Below are positions 1-10,200 of a stretch of DNA of 64,000 nucleotides, one piece after another. The notes under the pieces are model-generated. The model was not told where the DNA came from. It saw only the letters and a program-made list of their open reading frames with translations, and ran no database searches. The stretch lies in the NCBI RefSeq assembly GCF_014698235.1, contig NZ_JACJSP010000018.1:1-64000 (forward strand), given 5' to 3'. Source of the stretch: Limnothrix sp. FACHB-406. Lineage in GTDB: Bacteria > Cyanobacteriota > Cyanobacteriia > CACIAM-69d. Each line of letters begins with the position of its first letter. Positions within the stretch are counted from its first letter, which is position 1. Position numbers and translations under genes: made by a program.

Positions 1-768
1 CTGCCATCCGATCCATCATCAGTGACGATCATCAAGGATGCAGCCGATCGCTACTTTGCGTCGTTTGTCTGTGAAGTGGATCCGATCGCTCTGAAGGCTA
101 TCAACAATGGAGTTGGCATCGACTTAGGATTGACCACCTTTGCCACTTTGTCCACGGGTGAAAAGGTACGAAGTCCCAAGCCTTTAGCCAAATCCCTCAA
201 GCGATTGCGCCGTGCTCAAAAATCCCTCAGCCGCAAGGTTAAGGGCAGCAAGCGCCGATATCTAGCCCGACGCAAGGTGGCTCGGATTCACGCCCGCATC
301 AAAGACCAACGAACCGACTTCCTACACAAGTTATCGACCCGGATCGTTCGCGAGAACCAAGCGATAGTTTTGGAAGATTTGAATGTGTCGGGCATGGTGA
401 AAAATCGCAAGTTGGCGCGGGCAATTTCTGATGCTGGCTGGTACAGCTTCCGCCAAATGATCGAGGGCAAATCGATCCGCTACGGGCGGGATTTCCAGGT
501 GATCAGTCGATGGGAACCGACTAGCCAGCGTTGTTCATCTTGTGGTCAATTGGGCGGCAAGAAACCCCTTGATGTACGCGAGTGGGTCTGTATGCAATGC
601 GGGGCAATTCACGATCGCGATGTGAATGCCGCCATCAATATCCAAGTCGCGGGCGGGCAGTCCGAGACTCAAAACGGACGTGGAGGCCAGCGCAAATCCA
701 GTTCGCTGGTAGCAGCCGATGAAGCGTCAACCCGTGGTCTAGTCGAGCAACTTCGGTTGTTTGCCTAG
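1..768 (+). CDS. tnpB: TnpB, IS605-family RNA-guided nuclease (5'-truncated by window edge)
   Basis: This is the C-terminal part of an IS200/IS605-type TnpB, the RNA-guided DNA endonuclease ancestral to Cas12. The frame is open to base 1, so the true start lies outside the window; the first internal start is a GTG at 22. Numbering from that GTG, the RuvC-I Asp is D34 in GIDLG, the RuvC-II Glu lies in VLEDLNVSG, a CxxC...CxxC zinc ribbon follows (CSSCG, CMQCG), and the RuvC-III Asp lies in HDRDVNAA. All three catalytic acids are present, so the visible part looks intact rather than decayed. No TnpA transposase is visible. The 3' end runs into a right-end hairpin, the expected source of the guide (omega) RNA. 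It is probably a recent insertion unrelated to the PKS locus. Confidence 0.93.
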   Translation: MPSDPSSVTIIKDAADRYFASFVCEVDPIALKAINNGVGIDLGLTTFATLSTGEKVRSPKPLAKSLKRLRRAQKSLSRKVKGSKRRYLARRKVARIHARIKDQRTDFLHKLSTRIVRENQAIVLEDLNVSGMVKNRKLARAISDAGWYSFRQMIEGKSIRYGRDFQVISRWEPTSQRCSSCGQLGGKKPLDVREWVCMQCGAIHDRDVNAAINIQVAGGQSETQNGRGGQRKSSSLVAADEASTRGLVEQLRLFA

Positions 769-770
769 GG

Positions 771-806
771 CCGGAATCCCCGCTCCTTTAGGACGGGAAG
801 GATGTC
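771..806 (+). other. IS605-type right-end hairpin / presumed omega-RNA 3' region
   Basis: Directly after the tnpB stop lies a hairpin at 779-797: CCCG, a bulged C, TCCT, a TT loop, AGGA, CGGG. The context CTCCTTTAGG followed by GGATGTCAA is a common right-end pattern of cyanobacterial IS605-like elements. In this family the end of tnpB plus the right end is transcribed as omega RNA, whose guide is copied from the DNA just past the element. The exact boundary, probably near 806, is inferred. Confidence 0.5.
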
Positions 807-857
807 AAATACCCCCTGCAATCAATCAACGGGCATTCTCAAAGGATCTATGGGCCG

Positions 858-1820
858 ATGGTGATACCATCGGACAGCCTTCTTTGCCCCTTGTTTGCTA
901 TGCCCTTGAAGGATTTTGAGCAAGACTCAGCCGGCCGTCACTTCAGCTCCTCGCCGGCCACCCTCACCACCGAGGCAGACTCCTCGATCGCCCGAGAATG
1001 GTGGGTCGAGCGTTGGCTAGATCTGCTCAATGGCTATCGTTTCAAGAAGCGGCTGGAACGGGCCCGGGACTATGCTCGCCAAGGCCATGTGCTCAGTATT
1101 GATTTTAAAAATGCCAAGGTGATTGCCCGCGTTCAGGGCACGGAACCGGAGCCCTATCGCGTGTCCCTGTCGATCGACCCGTTCACCGATGAGGATTGGG
1201 CGGCGGTGGCGGAAACCCTGGCCCAACAGGCGGGTTTTGCGGCCAAGCTGTTGGCGGGTGAAATGCCCCAGTCGATCGAGCGGGCCTTTGCCACCAACGG
1301 CCTGTCCCTGTTTCCCTTTGCCTTGGGCGACATTCACAGCCAATGCACCTGTCCGGACAAGGCGAACCCCTGCAAACACATCGGCGCGGTCTATTACCTG
1401 CTGGGCGATCGGTTCAGTGATGATCCCTTTGTGTTGTTTCAACTGCGGGGCCGCACTCAGCAACAGTTGCTCAAAGCATTGCGGGAGGTTCGATCGCGCC
1501 TGGTGGCGGAACTGCCGGAACCCGTTGTCACCAGTGAGCCGATCGCCCTGGAGCCGATCGACCCGCAAACCCCGATCGCCCCGGCCACCGTCCCCGTGAA
1601 CCTCCAGCAGTTTTGGGACTATAACCAACCCTTGGAGCCGTCCCTGGTGGTGATTACGCCGCCGGCCGATGGTGACACCCCCCTCAGCCTCTTGGGGCCC
1701 TTGCCCTTACCAACGGACGGCACCACGGACAATCGATCGACCCAAAAAGTGGTGACCCAATACCTGGAAGATGTCTATCGAACGGCAGGCCAGGCGGCCA
1801 CCGTGGCGGCCCTGTCCTGA
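858..1820 (+). CDS. SWIM zinc-finger protein
   Basis: A 320-residue protein with a SWIM zinc finger (CxCx(n)CxH): C163, C165, C172 and H174 in CTCPDKANPCKH. The preceding segment, with RFKKRLERAR, VLSIDF and VQGTEPEPY, is the conserved body of a cyanobacterial SWIM family of unknown cellular role. SWIM domains bind DNA or protein. The C-terminal 80 residues are Pro-rich and probably disordered. ATG 858 has AAGGA about 12 bases upstream. An alternative ATG at 900 gives a start nearer the conserved part, so the N-terminus is uncertain. It is separated by 57 bp from the downstream cobL-like gene and could be co-transcribed with it. It is not part of the PKS locus, which runs on the other strand. 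Confidence 0.85.
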   Translation: MVIPSDSLLCPLFAMPLKDFEQDSAGRHFSSSPATLTTEADSSIAREWWVERWLDLLNGYRFKKRLERARDYARQGHVLSIDFKNAKVIARVQGTEPEPYRVSLSIDPFTDEDWAAVAETLAQQAGFAAKLLAGEMPQSIERAFATNGLSLFPFALGDIHSQCTCPDKANPCKHIGAVYYLLGDRFSDDPFVLFQLRGRTQQQLLKALREVRSRLVAELPEPVVTSEPIALEPIDPQTPIAPATVPVNLQQFWDYNQPLEPSLVVITPPADGDTPLSLLGPLPLPTDGTTDNRSTQKVVTQYLEDVYRTAGQAATVAALS

Positions 1821-1877
1821 CCCTCCGCCCTCGCCATCTGTCCCCGTGCTGGTTCTTATCGTCCTGGAGGCAATGCC

Positions 1878-3203
1878 ATGACCACCCCCCTGAATGGTTC
1901 GGTGCGCGGTGAACGCCCGATCGGGCCGCCCGCGCCCGTGCAGGTGGTGGGCATTGGCTTGGACGGGGCCGCCGGTCTGAGTGAACAGGCCCGATCGCTC
2001 ATTGCGGAAGCCACCTTGCTGGTGGGCAGCACCCGGCAATTGGCCCTGTTTCCCCAAGCCACCGCCGAAACCGTTGTGCTGGGGGATTTGGATGATGTGG
2101 TAGCCGTCATTCGGGCCCACATGATCACCCAAGCAACGGAATCGGAGCCTCGGTTGGTGGTGGTTTTGGCTTCCGGCGATCCGCTTTTTTTCGGGATTGG
2201 TCGGTTTCTGTTGGAAAAACTGCCCGCCCACTGGCTAGACTTCACCCCCCACCCCAGTTCCGTGCAGCTCGCATTTGCCCGGGTCAAGCTCCCTTGGCAA
2301 GATGCAGTCGTGTTCAGTGCCCATGGCCGATCGCTCGATGGGGCCGTGCGCCTGTTGCGCCAGGGGGTGGAAAAACTGGCAGTTTTGACCGATGGGGTCA
2401 GTCATCCAGGGGCGATCGCCCGATTGGTGCTGAGTTTGCGGCTGCCCGTGCGCTATCGGCTTTGGGTTTGTGAAAATCTGGGAGCACCCGAAGAACGCAC
2501 CCAATCATGGGTTCTGGACGAAGCGGCCCTCACGGAAATTAGCGGCGAACTGTTTGCCAACCTCAACGTGGTGATTTTGGAGCGAATCCCCAACGCCGAG
2601 GGGATCGATCGCGCCGCCCTACCCCTCTTGGGCATTGCCGACGGCGACTTTTGCAGCTTTCCCGATCGCCCCGGACTGATGACCAAGCGAGAAGTGCGGG
2701 TGCAAATTTTGGCGGAATTGGCCCTGCAACCGAACCAAACCGTTTGGGACATTGGCGCGGGAACCGGTTCCGTGTCGATCGAGATGGCGCGGCTTTGCCC
2801 CAACTCCCGCATCTACGCGATCGAACAAACCCCCGCCGGCATCAGCCTCATTGAGCGCAACATTGAACGGTTCCAAACCAGCAACCTCACCGCCATCAAA
2901 GGCAAAGCCCCGGAAGCCCTGCGGCCCCTGCCCGCCCCCGATCGGGTCTTCATTGGTGGCAGCGACGGCCGCCTTGGCTCAATCCTCGACTGGTGTGCTC
3001 CCCGCATGGCCGTTAACGGGCGTATGGTGGTGGCCCTGGCCACCCTCGACAACCAAGCCACCCTCCTCGATTGGGTGTCGCACCAAACCGGTTGGCAAGT
3101 GCGCTGGCTTCAGGTCAGCCTCGCCCAAGCCGTCCCGATCGGGCCGCTCTGTCGCTGGTCGCCCCTCAATCCGGTGATCTTGGCCACCATTACGCCGCGC
3201 TAG
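1878..3203 (+). CDS. cobL: Precorrin-6Y C5,15-methyltransferase / decarboxylase (CbiE-CbiT fusion)
   Basis: Catalyses SAM-dependent methylation at C-5 and C-15 with decarboxylation of the C-12 acetate side chain in corrin-ring synthesis (vitamin B12 pathway, cytoplasm). At 441 residues it has the usual length of a CbiE-CbiT fusion. The N-terminal half is a tetrapyrrole methylase (VVGIGLDG near residue 16, ASGDPLFFGIG near 98-108). The C-terminal half is a class I methyltransferase with the SAM-binding motif VWDIGAGTGSVSIEM near 288-302. The start ATG 1878 is preceded by GGAGG at a spacing of about 8. Its 3' end overlaps the convergent FkbM gene by 14 bp. The gene marks ordinary chromosome to the left of the PKS locus. 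Confidence 0.92.
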   Translation: MTTPLNGSVRGERPIGPPAPVQVVGIGLDGAAGLSEQARSLIAEATLLVGSTRQLALFPQATAETVVLGDLDDVVAVIRAHMITQATESEPRLVVVLASGDPLFFGIGRFLLEKLPAHWLDFTPHPSSVQLAFARVKLPWQDAVVFSAHGRSLDGAVRLLRQGVEKLAVLTDGVSHPGAIARLVLSLRLPVRYRLWVCENLGAPEERTQSWVLDEAALTEISGELFANLNVVILERIPNAEGIDRAALPLLGIADGDFCSFPDRPGLMTKREVRVQILAELALQPNQTVWDIGAGTGSVSIEMARLCPNSRIYAIEQTPAGISLIERNIERFQTSNLTAIKGKAPEALRPLPAPDRVFIGGSDGRLGSILDWCAPRMAVNGRMVVALATLDNQATLLDWVSHQTGWQVRWLQVSLAQAVPIGPLCRWSPLNPVILATITPR

Positions 3204-4032
3204 ATCGAGTCGCGTAAAGCAAATAAACCTGAGACCCTTTCAGGATATCCATCTGGTCACAATCAACCTGCGCAAACCCCTGGGAGGTGAGGTGGTTGCG
3301 CAGTCGGTCTAGTCGCCCGTCCAAATCATGCACCTCCACCACAACCTGTTGAATCACGCTCCAAAGTTGCTCCAACCCCTGAAAAATCATTTCCTCTGAC
3401 TTTTCCGCATTAATTTTGAGGAGGTCAATCCTAGGAATGGATTGCATTGAAGGAATTTGATCGAGGCGATAGACAGGACAGCTTAAGCGCTCATGACGAA
3501 AATGCTTCTTCAGGGTTTGGTCTAGCAAAAAGCCCCGCAGAAACCGAGGAATTTTGCTGAGCGCCTGCAATCGCTCCGGCACATCGGGGCCACTGGAATT
3601 GCGAATCAGGGTTTCCCGAAAGTCCATATATTCCCGATCGGTTTCATCGGGAAAAGCACTGGACAGCATGGGCGTTTCGGGATGAAAAGCAAACTCCGCC
3701 GTTCCCGTTTCACTTCCCAAAGCATAGTTATAAATCTGCACATCAACCGGCTCCAACTGAGCCATATTTTGTGTCAGCAATGAGGCGAGCTGTGGGATGG
3801 GTTCAAACACATAGGCAGTCATTTTGCGCTGGCAAAGTTCAGCAGCCATGCTCGTAAAAATGCCCACATGCGCACCAACATCCACCACCGTTGCGCCCGG
3901 TTCCAGCTTAATTCCATGCTTGAAATACCATTGGCAATCTTCATAAATTGCCAGGGCTTCTGCCGCATTCGGACATTGCAACTGCACCTGATTTGGCAGG
4001 GTAGCCGTCGCGATTTTCATCACTGCTGTCAT
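3190..4032 (-). CDS. FkbM-family SAM-dependent methyltransferase (putative tailoring O-methyltransferase)
   Basis: A 280-residue class I methyltransferase with the FkbM-type SAM motif ATVVDVGAHVGIFTS (residues 47-61), then FEPIPQLASLL, and near the C-terminus IDLLKINAEKSEEMIFQG, typical of FkbM proteins. Family members O-methylate hydroxyls of sugars, polyketides and lipids. It lies on the PKS strand, 202 bp after the end of PKS3, so it is the best candidate for O-methylation of the product. That role is inferred from position only, as FkbM proteins are also common near glycan genes. A second Met at residue 5 is an alternative start. The last 14 bp overlap the convergent cobL end. Confidence 0.85.
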   Translation of the reverse strand: MTAVMKIATATLPNQVQLQCPNAAEALAIYEDCQWYFKHGIKLEPGATVVDVGAHVGIFTSMAAELCQRKMTAYVFEPIPQLASLLTQNMAQLEPVDVQIYNYALGSETGTAEFAFHPETPMLSSAFPDETDREYMDFRETLIRNSSGPDVPERLQALSKIPRFLRGFLLDQTLKKHFRHERLSCPVYRLDQIPSMQSIPRIDLLKINAEKSEEMIFQGLEQLWSVIQQVVVEVHDLDGRLDRLRNHLTSQGFAQVDCDQMDILKGSQVYLLYATRSSAA

Positions 4033-4234
4033 GGCTAGTTGATCAACGGGTTATCGACAATTCATGATCTGAATTTAGAATTCAAAATTCAAGATTGAAA
4101 GTTCAAAATCCAGATTCAGATTTAGGCTTCAGATTCAGGCTTCAGTACAACGATTTTCGACTTCACGGATGACGAGCATTTGGGCTTGCTTTTCAGTGGT
4201 GGCGCTGGAGGATTGATGGTGAAGGATTGGTGTT
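4033..4234. other. Intergenic spacer with AT-rich short repeats
   Basis: A 202-bp spacer between PKS3 and the FkbM gene. Bases 4070-4146 are a run of related short words (AATTCAAAATTCAAGATT-like, then GATTCAGG and CTTCAG copies). No gene or clear rho-independent terminator is seen, so read-through from PKS3 into the methyltransferase is possible. A similar word, GAATTTAGAATTC, recurs near 58377 at the other side of the locus. Confidence 0.6.
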
Positions 4235-7200
4235 TTAGCTGGATTTTGGCAGCGCGGTTTCCGCAAAACCCGTGGCGATCGGGCGGTGGCCAAGCAGGAT
4301 CTTGAGCTGATTAGCCACCGATTGGCCAGCCGCCCCCGCGAGCAACCCGAAGTGATCGCTCGCAATGTCGTGGGTGGTGATGGAGGTTTGGAGCAGGGTT
4401 TGCCAGATGGCGGGGGAGTCGGCCAGGTCTACCTGAATGGCCGGCAGGGCCAGGGGATTGTCGGCCGCCGTGAAGCCCAAGGTGCTGCGGAACAGGGTGA
4501 CCCGCGCCCGACAGGCAAAGGGTTCGGGGTGATAGGCGCTGAGGAGGCGATCGTGCCGAGCGGCCAACCGCAGATTTTTGTCTAGGAGTCGCCGCAGTTG
4601 CTCTGGGCGCAGGGGCGAACAGGCCGCCAGGTGATCGGTCATCAGGCTCGCGTAGTCCGCTGGGGCGACGGTTTGGAAATCGTCGAGACTCAGGGGGCGA
4701 GAACCACGCCAGCGGTGAACCAGCAGGTTGGTGATCAACAGGGGAGCAAAGGCCGGATCGACGATCGCGGGGTGCTCCTTGATCGATCGCAAGTCTTCGG
4801 AGTCGGGCGCATAGGTATCCAGCAGGATCAGATCGGTGACGGACTGGCCCCGCTGCTCCAGCAGGCGACACATTTCCACGGCTACCGTTCCACCGAATGA
4901 GTATCCCCCCAAGCGATAGTCGATCGCGGGGTGAAAGGTTTCAATCAGTGACAGGTAATGTGCGGCCATCGCCGTGATGCTCTCTTGGGGCACGGATTCA
5001 TTGGCTTCAATGCCCATCAGGGGGAAATCTGGCCCCAGGGATTGGCTGAGGGACTGGAGCCAGTTGGTATCTCCCGGCGCACCGTGGATCCAGAAGGAAG
5101 CGGGCTGGGAACCTTGGTCGTGGAACACCATCAGGGGGCTGGCTCCGACGGGCGCGACCGGCGCAGGTGGGGAGCCAAGAGCCACTTGCAGTTGCGCCAA
5201 GGTGGGGTGCGCCAAGAACAGATTGGCGGGCAACGATCGCCCCCATAGCCGTTCAAGGGATCGCCGCAAATCCGCTTGCACCAAGGAATCGACCCCCACG
5301 GTGCTCAGATCGGTGTCTTCGGTAAGCAACGTCGGATCCAGGCCCAGGGTCTGGCTGAGGAGCGATCGAAGGGTGGCCATGGCAGTGGGAGCGGGAGTGG
5401 CCAAACCGGCGGGGGTCACCAGGCCAGCGGACAACGCCGTGGAAACCGCTGCCGAGACCACCTCCGAAACCGCCTCCGAAACCGCTTCAGCCCCCGTTGC
5501 TGCAACCGCACTGGGCGATCGGGGAATCCAATGGCGGGTTTGGCTAAAGGGATAGCCGGGGAGGGAGACTTTTTGGGGAGGAATGGGGCGATCGCTGGCC
5601 TGGGCGATCGCGCTGAGTTCCGCCTGACCGGCTTGCCAGGCTTGGGCCAATTGCGCGAGGGGCGATGTTTCAATCAGCTCCCCGATCGGCCATTGCCCCT
5701 GTGCCAGCCAGGTTTGCATCTGCTCAAACAGGGTCGGGTAATCGGGGGCCACAAAGGCCACCCGCTGGGCCAAGGCCTCCCGGCCGGTTTGCAGCGTATG
5801 GGCAACATCGGCCAAAGCATAGCGCTCGCCTTCGTTTTGCAAGGCATCGCGCAGGGCCGCCACCGCAGTCCGGAGGGCTTGGGGTGTTTTGGCAGACAGG
5901 GGAATCACTTCCGGCTGCGGCTCGGCCAGGGCCGGCGCGGGGGTGGCCGCCGAATCCAAGACGCGCTCTAGCAACAGATGGCAATTGGCACCACCAAAGC
6001 CAAAGCTACTGACCCCAGCCCGCAACACCGCTTGCCCGGAGGGGTCGATCGCCGGTTCCCAGGGCTGCGGGGCGATCGGGATTTGGAACCCACCGCGCTC
6101 CAGATGCAGCAACGGATTCAGGGATTGTTGATGGAGCGTGGGCGGAATTTGGCGGTGTTGCATCGCCAGCACCACCTTCAGCAGCCCCGCAATGCCGGAA
6201 GCCGGTTCCAGGTGGCCGATATTGGTTTTGACCGATCCCAACCAACGGCGGGGAGCTGGTCGATCGGCTCCCTCGGGCGTGGTGGGGCCCGTCAGCCGAC
6301 CAAAGGCCTCCGTAAGGGCATCCACCTCGATCGGGTCTCCCAGGGCCGTCCCCGTGCCGTGGGTTTCAATCAAGGTAATGGAAGCCGGATCCACCGCCGC
6401 CTGCTGATACACCTGGGCGATCAAGTCAGCCTGGGCCTGAGGGTTCGGAGCCGTCAGGGACATGCCATGGCCACCATGGTTCACCCCAGAAGCCCGAATT
6501 ACGCCGTAGATATGATCGCGATCGGCCCGAGCTTGGGCTAACGATTTGAGGCAGACCACGCCCACGCCTTCGCCCTTCACATAGCCATTGGCCCGCGCAT
6601 CAAAGGTGTAGCAGCGTCCCTCCGGCGACAAAACCCCCATCCGCGCCGCCATCATCACGGCGGTGGGGGACAGGAGCAAATGCACACCCCCCGCGATCGC
6701 CAAGGGGGCCTCACCGGAGCGGATGGCCTGCACCGCCCGATGCACAGCCACCAGGGAGCTAGAGCAAGCGGTGTCAATAATTTCGCTGGGGCCGCGCAGA
6801 TCCAGCAGATAGGACAGCCGGTTGGCAATCATGGCGTGGGCGTTACCCGTGGCCACCTGAGGGCCCGCGTCGGGGCCAAACCGCTCCACATATTCATTCA
6901 TCTGCACCCCCACAAACACGGCGGTACGGCTGCCGGCCAAGGAAGAGGGCCGAATGCCCGCATCTTCCAAGGCGTGCCAGGCCTGCTGCAAAAACAGCCG
7001 ATGTTGGGGATCCATCTGCTCCGCTTCCCGGGGAGAAATCCCAAAAAATAGCGGGTCGAAGGTGGCCACCTCCGTCAGAAACCCACCCCAGCGGGCAGCC
7101 TCTTCCCGGCCAGTCCCGGTCAGTTGGGCAGCGCAGTCCCGCCAATCCCAACGCTCCGGCGGGGTTTCCACAATCAGATCCTTGCCCGCTGCCAGGTTTT

Positions 7201-10200
7201 GCCAAAAGTCCTGCAAGCTCGGAGAACCGGGAAACAGGCCGCTGATGCCAATGATGGCCACGCCGGAGTCTTGATCGGGCAAGGCCGACGTGACGGGCCC
7301 GGCGGGCGCTGGGGGCGTGGCGACCACGGCATTTTCATCACTCAGCGCCGCCCCATCAACCTCGGGGGGAACCAAAACCGCCGCGATCGCGCTGGCATAG
7401 TCTGTTTGCAGATGTTCAGCCAAGGTAGCCAAGGTTCCCACCCGAAAGAAGAGGGAAGGACTCAGATCGATCGCGTAGCGCCGGTTAATGCGCGTGGCAA
7501 ATTCCCGCAGCAACATCGAATCAAACCCGTACTCACTGAAGGGAGTCTGGGGCTGGAGTTTGTGGGGGGCGATCGCCAAAACAGCTCCCGCCATCTCGGC
7601 CAATTCTTGGGTTAATGGCTCGGTGATTAATGGGTTGGTGGTTAATGGCTCGGTGGTTAATGAATCGGTTAAATCACGGGTGACCCGAGCAGCCGTGGGT
7701 GGGGCGATCACCGGGGCCTTCTGTTCAGCGATCGTTGCCGCGATCGGGGGTGGCGTGGTCGCTGCCGGAACCACCCCGGGCAACCAAGGACGCAACAACC
7801 GTTCCAGGGCGGGCGGCTCCCCATCGCAAATCACCACCCGGGTATGTTCCGAGGCCAATAACCCCGCCAAGACTTGCAGGGCAGCGGATGTTTGCAGGAG
7901 TCGCAGCCCCGTGGCCGCGAGATAGAGATCTTGGGACTGGGGATCGAGGGTCATGCCACCTTCGGCCCACAGGGGCCAAGCGATCGCCACGCCGCCGTTG
8001 GCCTCCGCGATCGCATCAAGATAGCGATTGGCGCAGGCATAGTTACAACTGCCCAAGTCCCCCGCCACCGCCGCCAGGGATGAAAACAGAATCCGCAACG
8101 AGAGTGACGACCAATCCAGAACGGTTTGGAGCACCTGAGTGCCCAGGATTTTGGGACGCAACGCCGCCGCAAACTCCGGCCAACTGAGGGATCCCAAGGC
8201 CGCCTGCCCCTGAAGACCCGCACAGTGAACCAAGCCCTCGATCGCCCCCCATTCCGTGGTCACATGGGCCACCATCACTTCCATGCTGATCAGATCCGTG
8301 AGATCCACCGCGTAGTAGCGTGCTTCACCACCGGCCCGACGAATGGCGGCCAACTGCGCCTCGATCGCCGGAGAGAGGGGCGATCGCCCGGTCAGCACCA
8401 ATCGCGCTTGATGGTGTCTGGCTAAATACAGCGCCACCTGAGATCCCAGGGCCCCGGCCCCGCCGGTCACCAAAATGACGCTGCGAGGGCGCAAGGTCAC
8501 CGCAGGCGTAGCGGCAGCCTCCCAGGCCACCCAGTCTTCGCCGTAGCGTTTCCCCAGACGATAGAGAATGTCCGCATCCATCCAGGGGGTCTGCACCTCA
8601 TCGGTCAGAATCCCAGCCCAATCCTTGGCCGCCGCTTCCACACGAATGGTGCGCAACCGCAGTCGAGCACAGGCGGCCGTGAGCGATCGCCGGAAGCCAC
8701 CCACCGCCACACGGCCCGGCACATCGCCCCCCGCCCCGGAAAACACATAGTGAATATCCAAGGGTTCAGATTGGGTTTGCAGCAGGGCTTGACTGAGCAA
8801 GAACATGCGGTGCAAAGGCGTTTGCTGTAAATCCCGGTTCGATCGGGAATCCGCAGCCAACTCCGTGAGATCCCAGGCTTGGATCAGGCATTGCACGGGC
8901 GGACAGACCGCCAACAGCCGGATATAGTGCTCGGCCGCATGGGGATCGATCCGAAAATCCATGGGCAAGGGGTCGGCAGCCAACGGCTCAAAGGGCCCTG
9001 ACCCTGGCAACACCCCAATCACCACCCGGGGAGCCAGGCGATCGCGCACCGCTTGCAACACCTCTGGATTGGGGGCAAAGAACAGCACCGCCGCCGCCGA
9101 GGCACAACGCTCCAAGGGAGCCGATCGCCAAATGGGATAGAACCGGTGGGGCAGTGGGGTCAAGGGCGCGGGAGTTGGCTCCGCTGGCAGGGCCAGCCAG
9201 TGCCGCTCCGGCTCAAAGGAATAACCCGGCAGGGGCACAGGATTCCCCGATCCCTCCCAAGGGGGCAGCGGGCCGCCTGCCAACCAAGCTTGGGCCGCGG
9301 CGGGAAGGGCATTGGCAAGCGCACCGATCGACCATCGTTTCAGGGCTTGGATTGCCGCTGACACCGAATCGGCCATGACCGCCGCCCGGCACTCCATGGG
9401 CACACGGCCCCGGTGGAGCGTGGCCGCCACATCCGCCAAGGCCAACGTTGCGCCATGGGTTTCCAGATACTGAGCCAGGTTCCGCACTTGCCGTTCCAAG
9501 GCGGCAGGATGACGGGCCGACAGGGTCAACAGCAAGGGAACCTGGGGCCGATCGCCCGAGGCAGGAGCCACGGTGGCGGGGGTTGGCTCATAGCTGGCCA
9601 AAATCACATGCACATTCGTGCCCCCCGCCCCAAAGGAACTGATGCCGGCCCGACGCTCACCCACCCAGGGCGATCGCGCCGTTTGCAACACAAAGGGACT
9701 GTGGCTGAAGTCCAGGACTGGGTTAGGCGGTGTGCAATGGAGCGTGGGCACAAGGGTTTGGTGACGCATCTGCAACGCCACTTTGATCACCCCCGCCACC
9801 CCCGCAGCGGCTTCCAAATGGCCAATGTTGGACTTCACCGATCCCAGCGCACAGAAGTGCGATTGATCCGTGTAGCGGCGAAAGGCCTTGTCTAGGCCCC
9901 GCAATTCCAAAGGATCCCCCACGGTCGTTCCCGTGCCATGGGCTTCCAAATAGCTCAAGGTGGCCGGAGAAATGCCCGCATCCTGTAGGGCCAGCTCAAT
10001 CAGTTCCGCTTGGGCCTCGGGATTGGGAACCGTGTAGCCCGTGGTCAGGCCATCTTGATTGATGGCGCTACCGAGAATCACCGCCTCAATTCGATCGCCG
10101 TCGGCCTCCGCCAACGACAGGGGCTTCAGCAACACCGCTCCCACCCCTTCGCCGGGCACAAACCCATTGGCCCCCTGGCCAAAGCTATGGCAGCGACCAT

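Noticed and set aside
1017-1628. - strand frame of 203 codons opposite the SWIM gene
   Set aside because: Antisense shadow; the + strand carries the conserved zinc finger.
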